From UBA668 sp038234785 (GTDB lineage Bacteria; Actinomycetota; Acidimicrobiia; Acidimicrobiales; Ilumatobacteraceae), in assembly GCA_038234785.1 (NCBI GenBank), contig JBBQTC010000010.1, positions 11,392 to 75,391 on the forward strand: a DNA stretch of 64,000 nt, given 5' to 3'. Positions 33,938 through 43,368 of the stretch are shown here, one piece after another; position 1 is the stretch's first letter; each line of letters opens with the position of its first letter. Under the pieces are notes generated by a model. That model saw only the letters and a list, made by a program, of their open reading frames with translations. It was not told where the DNA came from and did no database searches. The position numbers were made by a program, and so were the translations under genes.

Positions 33938-35695
33938 ATGGCCAGCCACCACCTCGATCCCCGGACGGTCACCGCCGTCCTGCGCGATGCGGGGGTCGGC
34001 CGCGGCGCCATGGTGGGCATCGCGGTCGGAGCGAAGGGCGTCGTCGGACTGGCGTTCGCCGGGAACGTCGTCGGCTTCGAGAGCCCGATGTCCGATCTCA
34101 TCGCCGGTCTCGCCGAGGCCGACGATGCAGTCCGACCGCGGTGGGTGTGCTGGTCGGGCGACACCGCGGCAGTCCTGGTCGCCAACGGATTGCGAATCGC
34201 CACGTGCTGGGACGTGTCGGTCGTGCACCGCCTGCTCTTCGGAGGCTGGCGGGCAGATCCGGCCCGAGTGTGGACGACGTTGCACGGACTCGATCGCGAC
34301 CGGCTGCCGGTGATGGGCCAGCTGGATCTCATGGGCGCCGGCGGCGACGAGGGCGACCCCAACGTCGCCGTTCGCCCGGACGGCTACCTGCGACCCGAGT
34401 GGTTGGCGGGCGGGTGGTCCAACGACGCGAGAGCGGCGGCGGAATGGGCACGGACCGCGACCGCGGCCGCAGTGCTGCAGGTCGAGCGGCTTCGCGATCT
34501 CCGCGCGAGCGGACTCGTCGCCGGCGATCCCGAGGCGACCGCGCGATCGGAATCGGCGGCGGAACTACTGTGTGCCGAACTCGCCGCCGACGGGCTTCCT
34601 GTCGACCGGCGGGCGGCCGAGGCGCTGGTCACCTCCATCGTGGGGCCACGGCCGGCCAACGAGGCCGAGGTCGTCGAAGGACGGCGCGAGCGCGACGCCG
34701 ACGTGCTGAGGCACCTTCCACCGGGCAGCGGGATCGACCTGCGCAACCCGGCCGACGTGAAGTCGATGCTGCGTCGGCTCGGCATCGATGTGCCGGACAC
34801 CCGAGCCTGGCGGCTGGAGTCGATGCGCAACGTGCACCCCGCCATCGACGCGTTGCTGCAGTGGCGCAAAGCGGAGCGCATCGCCACCACGTTCGGCCAC
34901 ACGTGGCTCGCCGAGCACGTCGGGCCCGATGGTCGCCTCCGTGGCGAGTGGAGCAGCAGCGACGGTGCAGCCGGGCGGATGACGGCAGGGGCCGGCCTCC
35001 ACAACATGCCGACGGAACTGCGACCGATCGTCGTCGCCGATCCCGGACACGTCTTCGTGCGCGCCGACCTCGGCCAAATCGAACCGCGGGTCCTCGCGGC
35101 GATCTCGGGCGACCCGGCGCTGCGCGCGGCCACACAGGACGATGACCTCTATGCACCCGTCGCCAGCCGTCTCGGCGTGGAGCGGTCCGTGGCCAAGGTG
35201 GCCGTGCTGGCTGCGATGTACGGCCAGACCAGCGGGACTGCCGGGCAGGCACTGCGTGGCATGGAGTCCGGCTACCCGATCGCCATCCAGTACCTCAACG
35301 AGGCCGCGCGGGCGGGCGAGGACGGCCGCGAGCTGCGGACGTACGGGGGCCGCCTGATCCGAATGGGTGAGATCCGCGAAGGGGCCGACTACGCCGCCGC
35401 CGCGGCGGCCCGAGGCAGATACGCCCGCAACGCAATGGTCCAGGGAGCGGCGGCCGAGCTCTTCAAGGTCTGGGCGGTGACGGTCCGGGCTCGTGCGATC
35501 CCGCTCGGGGCGCGCATCGTGCTGTGTCTGCACGACGAGTTGCTGCTCCACGTGCCCGAGGAACACTCAGCGGCGGCCGTTCGTCTGCTCGACGACTGCT
35601 TGCAGGAGGCCGCCCACCGTTGGAACCCGGCCGCCGGCGTGAGGTTCGTCGCCGACGCGAGTGTCATCCACTCCTGGGCCGACGCCAAGGGCTGA
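33938..35695 (+). CDS. Family-A DNA polymerase without 5' nuclease domain
   Basis: 585 aa, against about 900 for PolA. C-terminal polymerase domain with motif A VRADLGQIEPRVLAAISGD (canonical DYSQIELR), motif B R-x3-K-x7-YG (RSVAKVAVLAAMYGQ) and motif C LCLHDELLLHV. Both catalytic Asp and the Lys/Tyr are present. The N-terminal ~200 residues occupy the 3'-5' exonuclease place but the DEDD set is not evident. Similar short enzymes occur in actinobacteria beside true PolA. Role probably repair or lesion bypass (inference). ATG 33938 has AGGATGGAG upstream. Confidence 0.85.
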   Translation: MASHHLDPRTVTAVLRDAGVGRGAMVGIAVGAKGVVGLAFAGNVVGFESPMSDLIAGLAEADDAVRPRWVCWSGDTAAVLVANGLRIATCWDVSVVHRLLFGGWRADPARVWTTLHGLDRDRLPVMGQLDLMGAGGDEGDPNVAVRPDGYLRPEWLAGGWSNDARAAAEWARTATAAAVLQVERLRDLRASGLVAGDPEATARSESAAELLCAELAADGLPVDRRAAEALVTSIVGPRPANEAEVVEGRRERDADVLRHLPPGSGIDLRNPADVKSMLRRLGIDVPDTRAWRLESMRNVHPAIDALLQWRKAERIATTFGHTWLAEHVGPDGRLRGEWSSSDGAAGRMTAGAGLHNMPTELRPIVVADPGHVFVRADLGQIEPRVLAAISGDPALRAATQDDDLYAPVASRLGVERSVAKVAVLAAMYGQTSGTAGQALRGMESGYPIAIQYLNEAARAGEDGRELRTYGGRLIRMGEIREGADYAAAAAARGRYARNAMVQGAAAELFKVWAVTVRARAIPLGARIVLCLHDELLLHVPEEHSAAAVRLLDDCLQEAAHRWNPAAGVRFVADASVIHSWADAKG

Positions 35696-35711
35696 CGGCC
35701 GCGCTCGCTGC

Positions 35712-37496
<1,785 letters not shown>

Positions 37497-37548
37497 GGGA
37501 AGTCGCTCGATCCTACCGGCGGACTCCGGATCGGAGTGGTGCACGAGG

Positions 37549-37578
37549 TTGGGGCCCAGCCCGGGTGGCTGTTAGCCT
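37549..37578 (+). promoter_or_regulatory. Candidate rpsT promoter
   Basis: TTGGGG (37549-37554), 18-bp spacer, TAGCCT (37573-37578). A start near 37585 leaves a leader of about 40 nt with GAGGG 8 nt before the GTG. Confidence 0.5.
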
Positions 37579-37625
37579 TGCCCAGCCGATTTAACGTCGA
37601 TTTCGATCTCCAAGAGGGTACGTCC

Positions 37626-37889
37626 GTGGCGAACATCAAGAGTCAGAAGAAGCGCATTCTCACGAACGCGAAGCGCGCCGAGCGCAACAAGGCCGTGAAG
37701 AGCGAGCTCAAGACCCGCGTCAAGAACGCGACCAATGCTGCGAACACCGAGCAGAGCGAAGAGGCACTGCGCCTCGCCGTCAAGCGTCTCGACATGGCCG
37801 CCGCGAAGGGCGTGATCCACAAGAACCAGGCCGCTCGCCGCAAGAGCCGCCTGATGAAGAAGCTCAACGCCACCACCACTGCCGGCTGA
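37626..37889 (+). CDS. rpsT: 30S ribosomal protein S20 (bS20)
   Basis: 87 aa from GTG 37626 (VANIKSQKKRILTNAKRAER). Strongly basic, all-helical, ends in RKSRLMKKLNATTTAG. Binds 16S rRNA. The GTG is preceded by GAGGG. Followed by a strong hairpin terminator. Adjacent to lepA and holA, an order kept across bacteria. Confidence 0.97.
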   Translation: MANIKSQKKRILTNAKRAERNKAVKSELKTRVKNATNAANTEQSEEALRLAVKRLDMAAAKGVIHKNQAARRKSRLMKKLNATTTAG

Positions 37890-37910
37890 CCACGCCGACC
37901 AACGATCTGG

Positions 37911-37940
37911 AACGAGCCCGGGCACACGCCCGGGCTCGTT
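37911..37940. terminator. Bidirectional hairpin between rpsT and holA
   Basis: Perfect 12-bp stem AACGAGCCCGGG/CCCGGGCTCGTT with a 6-nt loop. It begins 21 nt after rpsT and ends 5 nt before the convergent holA stop. No T-run, so termination is by the GC-rich stem. Confidence 0.75.
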
Positions 37941-37945
37941 CGCGT

Positions 37946-38920
37946 CTAGCGGCGGACTCCCCCGCCCAACCGGCTCAGCCGGGCGACGAGCACCTCCATC
38001 ACGAGTTCTTCTGGCCATTCCTTCGCGCCGCGGAGATCGAGGTCGGCCTGGGCCAGGAGCCCGATCGCCCGGTTGGTGCCTCCGCCGCCGAGCTTGCGGT
38101 ACTGGTCGAGTGCCTTTCGGGCCGGAAATCCTGGCTTGATGCCCATGGCCGCGGCCGCCGACACCTCGTCGCGGGCATCGGCACCGTCGAGTGAGAGCAA
38201 CTTCGCGTAGTGGGCATGGAGGATCGACATGACCTGCAGCGGGTGACGTTCACCGGCGCGCATCATCCGGTGCAGCAGGCGTAGGGCACGGGTGGTGTCG
38301 CCCTTGTCGATCGCATCGGTGAGGTCCCACGGCGGCACTCCTCCGGCGTCGCCGAGGAATGGCGTGACCTCGGCTGCGGTGAGCTTCGTGGCGTTGCCGT
38401 AGGTGGCGTTCAGCGTCTCGAGGATGCCCTGCAGCCGTCCGGCGTCTTCGCCGAGCCATTCAGTGAGGACCTGTGCGGCCTGCGGCTCCAGTTTGAGTCC
38501 GGCCGCCCTGATCTGGTCCTCGAACCAGCCTGCCCGCTCCCGGGCACGGGTGGGCGGCGAGGTCTCGAGGGTGGTCGCGCCCGACTTCTTCACCGCGTCG
38601 GTGAGGGCCTTGGGCATCCGCCCACCGCCCGCGACCAGCACCAGTTCCGTGGACGGCAGCGGGTCGCCCAGGTAGGCGACGATCGGTGCCACATCGTCGG
38701 CGGTGAACCGACCCATGCCACGAGCCACGACGATCCGCCGGTCGGTGAGGAAGGGAGGCGTCTGGGCGGCGTCGACCACCGCACGCAGCTCGAACTCGTC
38801 GGAATCGAAGTCGTCGACCATCATCGTGCGATCGCCGTCGCCGACGAGCTTGCGCACGAGGTCACCGATGGCCGAGAGGACGAGCGACTCGTCGTCGCCG
38901 GTGATGAGGTAGGCGCTCAT
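37946..38920 (-). CDS. holA: DNA polymerase III delta subunit
   Basis: 324 aa from ATG 38920 (MSAYLITGDDESLVLSAIGD). AAA+-like clamp-loader wrench, lacks a full P-loop as expected. Typical segments: FSTDRRI-like FLTDRRIVVARGMGRF, LVLVAGGGRMPKAL, LTEWLGEDAGRLQGILETL. It opens the sliding clamp with gamma/tau and delta'. Seven bases downstream of comEC, so probably in the comEA-comEC-holA group. Confidence 0.92.
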   Translation of the reverse strand: MSAYLITGDDESLVLSAIGDLVRKLVGDGDRTMMVDDFDSDEFELRAVVDAAQTPPFLTDRRIVVARGMGRFTADDVAPIVAYLGDPLPSTELVLVAGGGRMPKALTDAVKKSGATTLETSPPTRARERAGWFEDQIRAAGLKLEPQAAQVLTEWLGEDAGRLQGILETLNATYGNATKLTAAEVTPFLGDAGGVPPWDLTDAIDKGDTTRALRLLHRMMRAGERHPLQVMSILHAHYAKLLSLDGADARDEVSAAAAMGIKPGFPARKALDQYRKLGGGGTNRAIGLLAQADLDLRGAKEWPEELVMEVLVARLSRLGGGVRR

Positions 38921-38927
38921 GGATCTC

Positions 38928-40337
38928 TCAGATTGGCACACCGGGCCCCCGGTGGCGCGAGTGATGCCGGATCCACCACGCGAGCAGGGCCGACGTCAGT
39001 GCCCAGCCGCAGATCGACCAGCGCGGAGCCGGTTCGATGGCCGCAGCCACCTGGGCCACGGCGGACACCCAGCGGGTTCCCACCGACGCCGGGAGCATGA
39101 CGACGAGGACCAACGGGCGAGGCAGCATCGCCGCGGCGAGACCCGCAGGCAGCCCGTACAGCATGACGAAGCCCGCGACCGGGACGGCGGCGAGGTTGGC
39201 CGGAATCGAGACGAGCGGCAGACGATGGAACACGAGTGCGCTCGGCAAGGCGACGCCGACCTGCGCCCCGAGCGTGACACCGAGCCCGACGCGAAACCAC
39301 TGCGGCCCAGGCAACCGGACGGCCAACCACGTACCGACGACGCACACCCCGAGCGTCGCACTCACCGAGAGCCAGAAACCGACGGACCATACGAGGAGCG
39401 GATCCGCCAGGACCAGCACGATGACGGCCAACGCCACGAGTCGAGCGGGGCGGGGTTGGTGGCCGAGCACGAACGCAGTGGCGGCGAGGATGGCCATCAC
39501 CCCGGCACGGAGCACGGAAGGCTCGAAGCGGGTGAGCGCCATGAACCAGACGATGAGGCCGACGGTTGCGAGCCAGCGCGCCCAAGGGCGCAGGCGACGC
39601 AGCAGCGGGAACGCACCGGCCAACACAAAGGCCACGTTCTGACCGGAAACGGCCGTGAGATGAGACAGCCCCGCGGCACGGAAGTCGTCGACCATCCACA
39701 AGGGCTGGCGAATGTCGTCGCCGATCACGAGCCCCGTGAAGAGTGCCGCGTCGGCATCGGCCATCGCTGTGCCCGCACTCGAGCGCAGCGCCGACCGAAC
39801 CCGATTGTCGGCCCGCGAAAGCGCGTTGCCGTCGACGACGTCGCCGAGGACCTCGACATCGAAGCGCCCGACGACATGGCGCACCTGCGCACGACGCACC
39901 GAGCCGGTACTCGACCGACGGACACCGCTCAGCCAGACGGCGTCGCCCGCCTGGTGGTCCAGGATGCGGGCTCGCTTGCCGCCGTACAACCAGGCGTCGA
40001 AACGCTCGCCCTCGATCTCGACGGTGAGGCGCGTCCCCGCCCCGAAGATGGCGGGATCGGTCGTCACCACGACCCATCCCTCGTAGGGACCGAGCGTGCG
40101 TGGATGGGCTTGTGCCCACGCGTGTCGCCCGTCGGCGGAGCCGATCAATCCGATCGCGAGACACAGCGCCAGGATCAGCCAGCGTCGGTGTACCGCAGTG
40201 GTGACGGCACACCATGCGAGCACCACAGTCGGACCGACCCAGACGCCGAGCACGAGCGAGATCGCGACGACGAGCACTGACCCATCGGCGAGATGGTGCC
40301 ATCTCGGCTGCTCCGACGCGCCGTACGCTCTCTTCAT
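38928..40337 (-). CDS. comEC: ComEC/Rec2 DNA-uptake channel protein, short form
   Basis: 469 aa. N-terminal DUF4131-type segment (GWVVVTTDPAIFGAGTRLTV), then the competence domain with HLTAVSGQNVAF and many helices. The C-terminal metallo-beta-lactamase domain of long ComEC is absent, as in many actinobacteria. ATG 40337 shares CATG with the ATG of the opposite-strand gene at 40336; GTG in DGSVLVVAISL is an alternative internal start. Transformation itself is not demonstrated for this organism. Confidence 0.88.
   Translation of the reverse strand: MKRAYGASEQPRWHHLADGSVLVVAISLVLGVWVGPTVVLAWCAVTTAVHRRWLILALCLAIGLIGSADGRHAWAQAHPRTLGPYEGWVVVTTDPAIFGAGTRLTVEIEGERFDAWLYGGKRARILDHQAGDAVWLSGVRRSSTGSVRRAQVRHVVGRFDVEVLGDVVDGNALSRADNRVRSALRSSAGTAMADADAALFTGLVIGDDIRQPLWMVDDFRAAGLSHLTAVSGQNVAFVLAGAFPLLRRLRPWARWLATVGLIVWFMALTRFEPSVLRAGVMAILAATAFVLGHQPRPARLVALAVIVLVLADPLLVWSVGFWLSVSATLGVCVVGTWLAVRLPGPQWFRVGLGVTLGAQVGVALPSALVFHRLPLVSIPANLAAVPVAGFVMLYGLPAGLAAAMLPRPLVLVVMLPASVGTRWVSAVAQVAAAIEPAPRWSICGWALTSALLAWWIRHHSRHRGPGVPI
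40324..40329 (+). promoter_or_regulatory. -10 hexamer TACGCT, 6 nt before the ATG at 40336
   Basis: Leaderless-type spacing. It supports the small plus-strand gene between comEC and comEA and lies inside the comEC 5' coding end. Confidence 0.45.
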
Positions 40338-40776
40338 GCAGCCCGCCCCCTTCGACCTCCGACCGGTGCCGCAGGGTCCGCGCGCCTACCGGTCGCGGCT
40401 GCGTCGGCTGGGGCCGATCGCCGGTGTGGCGATCCCGATGGCGATGGGCGCGCTGGCCTGGTGGCTGGTGCGCGACAACTCGTCGACGGCCCGCGGGGTG
40501 CTGAGCTTCGTGCTGGCGATTCTTGCGGCGCCCGTGCTCCTGGTGGCCGGCGTGCCCCTGAGCACCGGATCGCAGGTCTGGGTGGTCTCTCTCGCCGGGA
40601 GCGCGATCCTGTGGCTGCTGGTGAGCATCGTCGCCGCTCGCCGCGCAACGGCCTCGCCAGTGGCGAGTTGGCGCGACTTCTGGCGCGAGTACTTCTGGCT
40701 GGCCGGTGGTGTCTGGCTCGGAGTAGTCGGCGCGCTGATCGCCGCCGATCTCGTGCTCGGACGAGCTCTGATTTGA
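40336..40776 (+). CDS. Hypothetical membrane protein between comEC and comEA
   Basis: 146 aa, not recognised. Pro/Arg-rich N-terminus, then three clear hydrophobic helices (GVAIPMAMGALAWWLV, VLSFVLAILAAPVLLVAGVP, VVSLAGSAILWLLVSIV) and a fourth near the C-terminus (GGVWLGVVGALIAADLVLG). On the strand opposite to both com genes, start codon overlapping the comEC start and stop 3 nt from the comEA stop. The -10 match and codon pattern suggest it is real. Confidence 0.65.
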   Translation: MQPAPFDLRPVPQGPRAYRSRLRRLGPIAGVAIPMAMGALAWWLVRDNSSTARGVLSFVLAILAAPVLLVAGVPLSTGSQVWVVSLAGSAILWLLVSIVAARRATASPVASWRDFWREYFWLAGGVWLGVVGALIAADLVLGRALI

Positions 40777-40779
40777 CGT

Positions 40780-41457
40780 TCACACCGTCACCAATCCCTG
40801 AAGGGCCTCGATCTTCGCCGGGCCGATACCGCGCACGTCGGCGAGGCTCTCCACCGAGCTGAACGGGCCGTGCTGCTCGCGATAGGCGACGATGGCCGCC
40901 GCGGTGGCAGGACCCACGCCGGGCAGTGCGTCGAGCTGGTCAGCGGTGGCCGAGTTGATGTTGATGGGGCCGGCCGGCGGCTCGGTGCCGCCGACGATCG
41001 CAGGCACGACGGGAACCGCCTCGCCGATTCTGGGCACGTAGATGCGCTGACCATCGATGAGGACTGCCGCGAGGTTGACCGCATCGGGAGCCGCATCGTC
41101 AGCGAGACCTCCGGCTGCCTGAACGGCGTCGACGACGCGGGATCCGCCCACGAGTCGGTAGACGCCGCTGGTCACCACTGCGCCGGCGACGTGGACCACC
41201 ACCTCGGAACTGCTCACCGTGGTCGTGGATGTCGAGGGACTCGCACTGACATTGCTCGCCGTTGACGCCGTGGCGAAGGGCAGTTTCGACTCGGTCGTCG
41301 CCGCGGGTGGGCGGACCAGCCAGTACGCGCCGGCGAGGACGGCCAACACCACCGCAGCCGCACTGACGACGCGGCCGATGCCCACCCATTGCACCCAAGC
41401 CTGCGCCCGCTCGGCCGGCGAGCGAGGCGGCACGGGACGATCCGGCAGATCCGACAC
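40780..41457 (-). CDS. comEA: ComEA-like DNA-binding competence protein
   Basis: 225 aa. Cytoplasmic start, one membrane helix (VVSAAAVVLAVLAGAYWLV), Ser/Thr-rich linker, an SLBB domain (VVVHVAGAVVTSGVYRLVGG) and a C-terminal helix-hairpin-helix pair (ININSATADQLDALPGVGPA, VRGIGPAKIEALQGLV). It binds incoming DNA at the cell surface in competent bacteria. GTG 41457 has GGGGAGG upstream. The link to comEC is interrupted by the opposite-strand gene. Confidence 0.92.
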   Translation of the reverse strand: MSDLPDRPVPPRSPAERAQAWVQWVGIGRVVSAAAVVLAVLAGAYWLVRPPAATTESKLPFATASTASNVSASPSTSTTTVSSSEVVVHVAGAVVTSGVYRLVGGSRVVDAVQAAGGLADDAAPDAVNLAAVLIDGQRIYVPRIGEAVPVVPAIVGGTEPPAGPININSATADQLDALPGVGPATAAAIVAYREQHGPFSSVESLADVRGIGPAKIEALQGLVTV

Positions 41458-41572
41458 TCGACCTCCCCGGCGAATCGGGCAAACGAGCCCGGGTCACGAA
41501 CGACTGGGGGAAGTCGAGTCGGACCATATCGGCCAGATGTGCAGCGACAACCTCGGCGGCGAGGTCGTCAGG

Positions 41573-41914
41573 TCAGGAGGCGACGCGCTCGATGAGGTCG
41601 CCACGAACGGCGGTCGCCAGCGAACGACGAGCCACCCAATCGGCTTCGATCTCCATCGGGATGCGCAGGTAGGCACCCCGGTGCCCCTTGCGACGCAGAC
41701 GCCACAGCAGGTAACTGCCGATGTAGCGGGCCGAGAATCCGGCGACTCCATAGCGACGCCACTGTCGGACGTGGACGAGCTCGTGGCGGAGCAGATACGG
41801 CGTGGCCTTGCCCTCACGAACGATCACCAACGATCCGAGGGTGATGCCGTCAGAACCATTGGGCACCGGTCCGCCTTCCCAGAGGCGGAACCCATCGCGC
41901 TGTTCGATCGGCAT
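41573..41914 (-). CDS. Small HExxH metallopeptidase-like protein
   Basis: 113 aa, not recognised as a named gene. LLRHELVHVRQWRRYG gives the HExxH zinc helix; IPMEIEADWVARR could supply the third Glu ligand, as in minimal gluzincin/DUF4157-like domains. A short hydrophobic turn lies between them (SARYIGSYLLWRL). No signal peptide. ATG 41914 sits 8 nt after TATGGT. Whether it is an active protease is unknown. Confidence 0.65.
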   Translation of the reverse strand: MPIEQRDGFRLWEGGPVPNGSDGITLGSLVIVREGKATPYLLRHELVHVRQWRRYGVAGFSARYIGSYLLWRLRRKGHRGAYLRIPMEIEADWVARRSLATAVRGDLIERVAS

Positions 41915-41922
41915 CGGGACTC

Positions 41923-41928
41923 ACCATA
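41923..41928 (-). promoter_or_regulatory. -10 hexamer TATGGT, 8 nt before the ATG at 41914
   Basis: Leaderless-type spacing on the minus strand. Confidence 0.45.
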
Positions 41929-42024
41929 GCCCGCCGACCGACGTCGCCCGTGAGCGTCGAGATCGGCGCCCCCAGGCCAGTCGTGAGCAATGACAGCATC
42001 GCTACGAGGAGGCCGCTCTGCTCC

Positions 42025-42331
42025 AGGGTGCAGTTCGACCGCGACATCAAGATCGCGAGCCGCAGATCGAAAGGTGTCTCGCTCGATTCGCGCCCAGAGC
42101 CCGAAGTCGAGCACGACGCTCAGTCCGAGGCGCAGGATTTCCTGGGCGAGGAGCCAGAGTTTGCGTTCGATCTTCTCCTGAGTCGCTGCGTCCCAGGGGC
42201 TGGAGCCGAGCGCCCACATCCATTCATCCTTCGTGAGACGCACGGCCGACCGGTTCGCGGCCAACTGCCGTGCAGTGTGGTCTTGCCCACGCCTGGCAAC
42301 CGCAGGTGAGGATGAGTCGGGCGTCGCTCAT
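42025..42331 (-). pseudogene. Frameshifted P-loop kinase (AAA_33/zeta-toxin-like) relic
   Basis: Three frames must be joined to give one protein: MSDARLILTCG from ATG 42331, then LPGVGKTTL (Walker A), then ARQLAANRSAVRLTKDEWMW and on through QEILRLGLSVVLDFGLWARI to VELH near 42027. Restoring one base before TTGCCAGG and one before GCACGG would repair it. The usual C-terminal half (lid and base-recognition region) is not found after VELH. Intact relatives are small ATP-dependent kinases. The stretch 41929-42024 holds nothing else I can recognise. Confidence 0.75.
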
Positions 42332-42345
42332 GGTGCTGTCCACAC

Positions 42346-42374
42346 TCGCATGCATGGCTGCGCAGTCGCATGCA
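42346..42374. repeat. Two TCGCATGCA repeats 20 bp apart
   Basis: Copies at 42346-42354 and 42366-42374, each around the palindrome GCATGC. The 20-bp period is about two helical turns, as for paired operator sites. They precede the kinase relic on the minus strand and the AAC(3)-family gene on the plus strand. Confidence 0.5.
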
Positions 42375-42397
42375 CATTTCGCTACAGCTGTCCGACC

Positions 42398-42433
42398 CGC
42401 GGCACCGACTCGCGGCACCGACTCGCGGCACCG
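42398..42433. repeat. 13-bp tandem repeat, 2.8 copies
   Basis: Unit CGCGGCACCGACT at 42398-42410 and 42411-42423, with a 10-bp partial third copy to 42433. It ends 12 bp before the TAGCCT hexamer of the AAC(3)-family gene. No function can be assigned. Confidence 0.8.
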
Positions 42434-42444
42434 CCGCATCGTCG

Positions 42445-42450
42445 TAGCCT
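42445..42450 (+). promoter_or_regulatory. -10 hexamer TAGCCT, 6 nt before the ATG at 42457
   Basis: Leaderless-type spacing; it favours ATG 42457 over the GTG at 42451. Confidence 0.5.
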
Positions 42451-42456
42451 GTGGAA

Positions 42457-43284
42457 ATGAGCCGTGAGTCGGAGGTGATCACTGGCACGGCCGTTCCTTC
42501 CACGGTTGGATCGCTGGCGACCGACCTGCGAGCGCTCGGCGTCCATGCCGGGATGGTGCTGATGGTCCACTCGTCGTTGTCCCGCCTCGGCTGGGTTGCC
42601 GGCGGCGCTCGAGCGGTTGTCGCGGCCCTTCTCGATGCCGTCGGTCCGCAGGGCACGGTGATGATGCCGACCCACTCCAGCGAGTTGTCCGACCCGGCCG
42701 CGTGGCAACATCCGCCGGTACCGGAGCACTGGTGGAAGCCGATTCGCGACGAGATGCCGGTGTACGACCTGGCGCTCACCCCGACTTCTCACATGGGTTC
42801 GATCGTCGAGTGCTTCCGCCATGTGCCGGGGTTGCGACGGAGCTCGCATCCCACGGTCTCCGCCGCGGCCGTCGGTCCGGACGCGCACCGGCTCACCATG
42901 GGCCACGAGTTGGCGCATGGACTCGGGGAATCGTCGCCACAGGCACGTTTGTACGATCTCGACGGGCACATCCTCCTGCTCGGGGTGACGCACTCGAACA
43001 ACACGTCGTTACACCTCGCCGAGCGCCGCGCTGCGCCGCCCGACGCGGCGACGACCACCAACTGGTCGCCAGTCGTGGTGAGCGGTCGACGGGAATGGGT
43101 GGCCTATCCGGACCTCGTGGACGACGCCGGCGACTTCGACCAGATCGGTGACGCATTCGCCCTCACCGGACTCCAGCGCACCGGTTCGATCGGCGGTGGT
43201 ACGGGACTTCTCATGCGCTCCCGGGACGTCGTTGACTTCGCCACCTCGTGGCTGAGCACGAACCGCACTTGGCCGCGCGAGTGA
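42457..43284 (+). CDS. Aminoglycoside 3-N-acetyltransferase family protein
   Basis: 275 aa from ATG 42457. Family features: MVLMVHSSLSRLGWVAGGA, GTVMMPTHSSE, SSHPTVSAAAVGPDAH with the conserved His, and ESSPQARLYDLDGHILLLGV followed by NTSLHLAE. These acetylate amines with acetyl-CoA. Chromosomal homologues in environmental actinobacteria need not confer resistance, and the natural substrate is unknown. Start by leaderless spacing. Confidence 0.88.
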   Translation: MSRESEVITGTAVPSTVGSLATDLRALGVHAGMVLMVHSSLSRLGWVAGGARAVVAALLDAVGPQGTVMMPTHSSELSDPAAWQHPPVPEHWWKPIRDEMPVYDLALTPTSHMGSIVECFRHVPGLRRSSHPTVSAAAVGPDAHRLTMGHELAHGLGESSPQARLYDLDGHILLLGVTHSNNTSLHLAERRAAPPDAATTTNWSPVVVSGRREWVAYPDLVDDAGDFDQIGDAFALTGLQRTGSIGGGTGLLMRSRDVVDFATSWLSTNRTWPRE

Positions 43285-43368
43285 TCCCACCCGAGCGAAG
43301 GCTGTCCCGTTGGCCGAGCGCGTACACGCGATTCGGTCCGTCGACGGTCGTTCCGAGCCGGCGTGTCG

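Noticed and set aside
42398..42433. 13-bp repeats as a CRISPR array
   Set aside because: Unit is too short, tandem without spacers, and no cas gene is near.
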